Under the pieces are notes generated by a model. That model ran no database searches, had not been told where the DNA came from, and saw nothing but the letters and a program-made list of their open reading frames with translations. Made by a program: the position numbers and the translations under genes. Of a stretch of DNA of 64,000 bases, positions 59,989 to 64,000 are shown one piece after another. Numbering within the stretch: the first letter of the stretch is position 1; each line of letters opens with the position of its first letter. The stretch is from JBBTQZ01 sp964489135. GTDB taxonomy: Bacteria; Patescibacteriota; Minisyncoccia; Phycocordibacterales; WO2-35-19. The stretch lies in NCBI GenBank assembly GCA_964489135.1, contig CAZAXK010000002.1:1-64000 (forward strand), written 5' to 3'.

Positions 59989-60843
59989 CTAAAAACTCTC
60001 AGGTCTATTATAGCACAGATCGACTAAGTTTCTAAAGAGGCAGGCGACCGTAAGCGGCCCCACCCCGCCCGGCACCGGCGAAATAGCTTTAACTATGGGC
60101 TCTACTTCTGCAAAATCCACATCACCCACCAGTTTTGAAACCCCGAGAGAGAGAACCCGATTTATTCCGACATCTATAACCACTTGGTCCTTATTTACAA
60201 AATTTTTGGTAATGAGCCCAACCTGCCCCGCCGCAACGATAAGCACCTCAGATTCTCGACAAACCTTTTCATTGTCTGTTGTCTCGCGATGACAAACTCG
60301 CACCGAAGCTCCCCGCCTTTCGAGCTCGGTTGCGATCGGCCCACCCGCAAGACGCGACCTACCCACCACAGCCACCTGCTTGTCTTTTACCTCGATATTA
60401 TAGAAATCCAAGAGTGCGAGCACCGCTCCGGCCGTAGCGGGTGTAACGAGCAATGACTCATTATCCTCCCGCAGACCCCTCAACCCATCAGCATCTTTAC
60501 TTTCACCAATCGCGTTTATTATCCTTTCGGTGTTCAAATTTTCCGGCAATGGCAACTGTACTATTATGCCATTTACACTTTTATCTTGATTTAGTTTTTC
60601 TAATTCACTTATTATTTCTTCTTCCAATTTTTCCTTACCTGCATCCTTCCATTGTTTGAGTATGACCTGCACCCCTATCTGTGCACCAAACTTTTGCTTT
60701 TGTTTTATATAAGCAGTCGAATCCTCCCTCTCTCCTACCTGCAAAATCGCGAGCGTCGGCGAAAAGCCCAAGTTCGTAATCCGTTCCTTGGTTTCCTCGA
60801 TTATCTTTTCCCTCACGGGTTTGCCATATAAAATCTTTGCCAT
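59989..60843 (-). CDS. folD: Bifunctional methylene-THF dehydrogenase/methenyl-THF cyclohydrolase FolD
   Basis: 284 aa from ATG 60843. Motifs: YIKQKQKFGAQIG (catalytic Tyr-Lys), GIIVQLPLPENL, and PVPGGVGPLTVACL. Makes 10-formyl-THF/5,10-methylene-THF. Start is 8 nt after the MTase stop. Confidence 0.94.
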   Translation of the reverse strand: MAKILYGKPVREKIIEETKERITNLGFSPTLAILQVGEREDSTAYIKQKQKFGAQIGVQVILKQWKDAGKEKLEEEIISELEKLNQDKSVNGIIVQLPLPENLNTERIINAIGESKDADGLRGLREDNESLLVTPATAGAVLALLDFYNIEVKDKQVAVVGRSRLAGGPIATELERRGASVRVCHRETTDNEKVCRESEVLIVAAGQVGLITKNFVNKDQVVIDVGINRVLSLGVSKLVGDVDFAEVEPIVKAISPVPGGVGPLTVACLFRNLVDLCYNRPESF

Positions 60844-60850
60844 AATACCT

Positions 60851-61684
60851 TTATCTTGAATAGCGAGCAAAAATACCGGCGGGTAGAGAGAATGCTCGAG
60901 AATTTCTTTCTTGTATCGTTAATTCCCCTCTTTCAATTTTGCCAAGTTCTATATTGAAGACCGAGGCCAACAACTCACCGTACGCAAGCGGAGTAAAGCC
61001 CGAAGCATAGCCATTGAGGAGTAAGAATTTGAAGTCTGGTTGCAAAATTTTCTGTACCGATTGAAGTAGAGCAGGTAAATCTGTTTCGATCTTCCAGATT
61101 TCTCCTTTTGCCCCACGACCAAAGCTTGGCGGATCCATAACTACTCCGTCGTACTTCACGCCACGCTTCGCCTCCCTCTCGACAAACTTTTTGGCGTCGT
61201 CGAGTATCCATCTGATCGGCGATCCTTCCAAGTCATTCAGCTTGGCATTCGCTTTGGCCCAATCGATTGACGGCTTTGAAGCATCGACATGCACCACCTC
61301 CGCCCCTGCTTTAGCAAGTGCAAGTGTCGCGCCACCAGTATAACCAAATAAATTTAGAATCTTAGGATTTTGAATTTGAGATTTAAGATATGAGATTTGA
61401 GATATGAGATATTTCCAATTTTCTGCATGCTCTGGGAAAACTCCCGTGTGCTTGAAACCCTTGAGACTGACCCCTAATTTGAGCCCCCCTATCTCTACCA
61501 CCCATTCGGCCGGCATATCTGAGCTCTTTTTCCACTTTCCGTCAAAAGTCGCGTCGGCCTTCTTCCACTCTGATTGGTCCAAAGAAGTAAGCCAGATGGC
61601 TTGCGGGTCCGGTCGAGACAGCACAAAGTCGCCGTATCGCTCAAGCTTCCTGCCTTCGCCGCTGTCCATAAGTTCATATTGCAT
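60851..61684 (-). CDS. RlmI-like class I SAM-dependent methyltransferase
   Basis: 277 aa. SAM motif LNLFGYTGGATLALAKAGA and catalytic-region VVMDPPSFGRG. Family of 23S rRNA m5C methyltransferases. An A/T-rich repeat (61367-61413) encodes QISYLKSQIQNPKILNL between the N-terminal domain and the SAM motif. Confidence 0.85.
   Translation of the reverse strand: MQYELMDSGEGRKLERYGDFVLSRPDPQAIWLTSLDQSEWKKADATFDGKWKKSSDMPAEWVVEIGGLKLGVSLKGFKHTGVFPEHAENWKYLISQISYLKSQIQNPKILNLFGYTGGATLALAKAGAEVVHVDASKPSIDWAKANAKLNDLEGSPIRWILDDAKKFVEREAKRGVKYDGVVMDPPSFGRGAKGEIWKIETDLPALLQSVQKILQPDFKFLLLNGYASGFTPLAYGELLASVFNIELGKIERGELTIQERNSRAFSLPAGIFARYSR
61367..61413. repeat. A/T-rich microrepeat in the MTase gene
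   Basis: Repeated ATTTGAGAT/ATATGAGAT units, tandem imperfect copies. Similar short runs occur at 48525-48600 and 16311-16335. Confidence 0.5.
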
Positions 61685-61700
61685 ATGGTATTATAATGAA

Positions 61701-62285
61701 GTGAAAAGCCATAAAAATCAATTCAATCGTTCTCGCAAGGTGGCCTTTACACTCTTTGTTCTCTTGATTGTCGTTACGTTCCTTATCTACGAATCAACCG
61801 AAAACCAGCTCAATCTCACCGACTTTCAAGCAACCGCGCGCGAACTCGGGGTATGGGCACCCATCGTCTTTGTTGTTTTCTACGCGGTCGGAGTAATATT
61901 CTTGCCATCAACCCCATTCATGATCCTCTCGGGTATATTGTTCGGATTCAAATTAGGATTCCTCTATAGTCTGATTGGTGGACTCACTAGCTCCATTTTA
62001 GTCTTCAAAATATCCCGACATTTGGGTAAGGAGTGGGTAGAAAATATTTTGCAGAAAAAATATCTGAACCAAATAGAACGCTACAACCAAAGACTTGGAA
62101 GCAATGGACTCTTTGATCTGATAGTCCTTCGTATTTTGCCAATCATGCCCCTAAACATCCTAAACATTTTGATGGGTATCTCACGAATAAGCACGCGCAA
62201 TTACATAATCGGCACCGTCTTCGGGCTTTTGCCAAGCATATTGATTACCGTTTATTTCGGCAATCTTCTGGTAAGAATATTTTAG
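61701..62285 (+). CDS. TVP38/TMEM64-family membrane protein (second VTT protein)
   Basis: 194 aa from GTG 61701. The upstream in-frame extension overlaps the divergent MTase gene and is rejected. Motif FLPSTPFMILSGILFGFKLG is VTT-like, with about five membrane helices. A TATAAT box lies 3 bp before the GTG, so the start may instead be the second GTG, 13 codons on. Confidence 0.8.
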   Translation: MKSHKNQFNRSRKVAFTLFVLLIVVTFLIYESTENQLNLTDFQATARELGVWAPIVFVVFYAVGVIFLPSTPFMILSGILFGFKLGFLYSLIGGLTSSILVFKISRHLGKEWVENILQKKYLNQIERYNQRLGSNGLFDLIVLRILPIMPLNILNILMGISRISTRNYIIGTVFGLLPSILITVYFGNLLVRIF

Positions 62286-62289
62286 ATTT

Positions 62290-62667
62290 TTAGGGGGTGG
62301 ATTTGGTCAGGATACTTTCGATGTTTTGAACGATCGAATCAAGGCTTTCGTCGGATTTTATGATGTAGCCAGTTGCGCCAAGAGTCATCATGTCGCTGAT
62401 TTTCTTCAAGCTCGACATGTTGGAGGATATAAGCACTGGCACATTTTTTAAATCAGGATCTTCCTTTACCGTTTTCAGAAATGTGGCTCCGTCCATTTTG
62501 GGCATCAGCACATCGAGAATGACTAGGTCCGGCTTATTAGCTTTCATGTGCTGTAAGCCGTCTTCCCCATTCTCGGCCGAAGCAACTTCATACTTGCCCT
62601 CCGGCAGAGCACCAATGATTGTTTTGGCAAAAAACTGATCATCGTCTATAACTAGTATTTTTTTCAT
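62290..62667 (-). CDS. CheY-like response regulator
   Basis: 125 aa from ATG 62667 (MKKILVIDDDQFFAKT). Asp in LVILDVLMPKMDG, Ser/Thr and Lys positions intact (SSN, IIKSDES). No output domain. Directly downstream of the histidine kinase, 19 bp. Confidence 0.93.
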   Translation of the reverse strand: MKKILVIDDDQFFAKTIIGALPEGKYEVASAENGEDGLQHMKANKPDLVILDVLMPKMDGATFLKTVKEDPDLKNVPVLISSNMSSLKKISDMMTLGATGYIIKSDESLDSIVQNIESILTKSTP

Positions 62668-62686
62668 ATTGGTTACTATTATACCA

Positions 62687-64000
62687 CTAAACCGGCAAGG
62701 TAAAGAAGAAGCTCGAGCCCAGGCCATCCTTGGAAACAACCCCCGATTTGCCACCATGAACCTCAGAGAGACCCTTTACGATCGAGAGACCAAGACCAGT
62801 ACCTTTCACACCTTCACTTTGCTCCTTGGACTTCACTTGCGAATACATCTTGAACAAATTCGGCAAAAGCTCCGGTGCCACACCAAACCCGTCATCCGAA
62901 ACAACAACACAAACCGAAGAAGTTGAGACATTCACATCTTTTTCTTTTGGCAGGATAGGCATCTTGAGAGCTGCGACTCCTTCTGGGAAAGGTTTGTCTG
63001 GTCGTGCAAGAAACGCAGATATAAGTATTTTACCTCCCGGATTGGTAAACTTGAGAGCATTGGACAAAAGGTTGCCGAGCATTTGCTTAACCGCTTCCTT
63101 ATCCATAGAGATCTTCGCAGGCACACTCTTATCTACATAAACTTTCAGATCAATTTTGGCCATATCAGTCGAAACTTTATAGAACATTACTCTCCCCTCT
63201 ATAATCTCTCGCAAATCTTGTTCGGACTTATTTATTTCAAACTTGCCTGCTTGAATTTTGGACATGTCGAGCATATCGTTTACAAGCTCCATCATTCTGT
63301 TAGAGCTTTGGTAGGCCATGGCAACGTACTCTTTGATCTCCGGTCCTTTTATCTTGCCGGACAAAACGAGCTCACTTATTTTGCGAATACCGTCCAGAGG
63401 CGATCGAAGCTCGTGGACAATAATGCTTGTGTATTCTTCTCTGACTCTATTCACCCTTTCCTGCTCACGAGTTACCACCTTCTGCAATGCATCGAGGGCC
63501 CGAGAGGCCTGCGCGATAATGCGGTAAAGAATAGTCATGTCTTCCTCCTTGTAAAGACCACGCTTTTCATTTGCAATCGTGAGCACACCCCCAAGCCTGC
63601 CCCCCACTACGAGCGGTATATTGAAAAACGAGCCGATTATCCCCGCGCCCGATTCGACTTCTATGGCGCCCGATACGCTCTCAGTTATATTGGTCTGCGC
63701 AACGTTATGACCAAGTGCGCGCAGAGATGCGAGCATCCTCTCCTTCATCTGTAAGAAAAAATTGTGCGTAGTCGGTTTATCAAAATGCACATTTAGCTTT
63801 ACTTTGTCTCCAGACAAAACAACAAACCCGACGGCTGTATAGTCCAAGAACTGCCGCAAGGAGTTTGTGATTATTTCCAATATCTCTTCCAGATCAAGTG
63901 AATACCCCGCTCGGTCACTCAATTCTTTCAAAATCAAAAGCTCATATAATTGACGAGCTGAGACTTCCTTTTCTTTTCTTACTTCCAGCTCACGCCTTCG
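62687..64000 (-). CDS. Sensor histidine kinase with GAF domain (5' truncated by the window)
   Basis: GAF-like domain (after EEILEIITNSLRQFLDY), then HisKA with the H-box VHELRSPLDGI and an HATPase_c domain (NLLSNALKFTNPGGK, DDGFGV, GTGLGLS). The frame remains open to position 64000, with a coiled-coil-like segment upstream of the apparent TTG start, so the real gene is longer. It would phosphorylate the downstream CheY-like regulator. Confidence 0.9.
   Translation of the reverse strand, partial: RRRELEVRKEKEVSARQLYELLILKELSDRAGYSLDLEEILEIITNSLRQFLDYTAVGFVVLSGDKVKLNVHFDKPTTHNFFLQMKERMLASLRALGHNVAQTNITESVSGAIEVESGAGIIGSFFNIPLVVGGRLGGVLTIANEKRGLYKEEDMTILYRIIAQASRALDALQKVVTREQERVNRVREEYTSIIVHELRSPLDGIRKISELVLSGKIKGPEIKEYVAMAYQSSNRMMELVNDMLDMSKIQAGKFEINKSEQDLREIIEGRVMFYKVSTDMAKIDLKVYVDKSVPAKISMDKEAVKQMLGNLLSNALKFTNPGGKILISAFLARPDKPFPEGVAALKMPILPKEKDVNVSTSSVCVVVSDDGFGVAPELLPNLFKMYSQVKSKEQSEGVKGTGLGLSIVKGLSEVHGGKSGVVSKDGLGSSFFFTLPV

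Noticed and set aside
61367..61413. A/T-rich ATTTGAGAT repeats as a regulatory array
   Set aside because: They lie inside a coding region in frame and look like simple-sequence slippage.
61404..61700. N-terminal extension of the second VTT protein
   Set aside because: It is antisense to the methyltransferase gene and has no membrane-protein character.
1..64000. CRISPR array, prophage or transposase genes
   Set aside because: No regularly spaced repeats, phage structural genes or IS transposases were seen; the only mobile-type elements are the group I intron, the endonuclease gene and the short palindromes.

Overview
The window looks like a chromosome segment of a Patescibacteria (Candidate Phyla Radiation) bacterium, probably of the Parcubacteria/Paceibacteria branch. 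The evidence is indirect. There is a complete type IV pilus locus, an RF2 with a reduced first domain, a tRNA gene split by a group I intron, ribosomal and secE-nusG-rplK operons broken at unusual points, folate and thymidylate salvage genes, and short GC-rich palindromic elements inserted in genes and spacers. RF2 is present, so UGA should still be a stop codon (unlike Gracilibacteria/Absconditabacteria). The sequence contains a 100-N scaffold gap at 23563-23662, so it is an assembled scaffold.

Layout. 1-5.4 kb: tRNA-Gln, a promoter/hairpin/terminator unit that looks like a ~270-nt RNA, a dNMP-kinase-like gene, prfB-ftsE-ftsX, a ~100-nt pseudoknotted small-RNA candidate with a near-perfect sigma70 promoter, a leader ORF ahead of prfB, and two tRNA-Thr genes, one with a 210-nt group I intron. 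5.4-16.3 kb: a LAGLIDADG-type endonuclease gene, a VTT membrane protein, a matrixin-like protease, a lexA-dinB SOS operon with a Gram-positive-type SOS box in its promoter, an M23 and an M11-like metallopeptidase, mltG, tRNA-Asp and two CAU tRNAs, and a membrane HEPN-like protein. 16.3-20.2 kb: ligA-gatC-gatA. 20.2-31.9 kb: type IV pilus genes (minor pilins, prepilin peptidase, two major pilins, PilC, PilT, a CheY-like regulator, PilB, PilO, PilN, PilM), ending at a divergent comF-like gene.

32.5-45.7 kb is the most distinctive region. It holds a complete LivHMGF-type branched-chain/hydrophobic amino-acid ABC transporter with seven different substrate-binding proteins, five of them head-to-tail between LivM and LivG, plus a winged-helix regulator and a nucleotidyltransferase. 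45.7-49.3 kb: a fragment of the S10/spc operon (rpsS-rplV-rpsC-rplP-rpmC-rpsQ-rplN-rplX-rplE). 49.3-57.6 kb: argS, dut, a DnaQ-like protein, glyA, thyA, two HIT proteins, a dCMP-deaminase-like fusion, a cytidylyltransferase and folA; with folD at 60 kb these form a thymidylate/one-carbon module. 57.7-64 kb: rplK, nusG, secE (58 aa), a SIMPL-domain protein, folD, an rRNA-methyltransferase-like protein, a second VTT protein, and a response regulator with a histidine kinase that runs off the end of the window.

The overall picture is an organism that imports amino acids and peptides, makes dTMP from salvaged dCMP/dUMP, moves or attaches with pili, and has an SOS response. Everything was read by eye from the sequence. 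RNA structures, promoters and operators are predictions.
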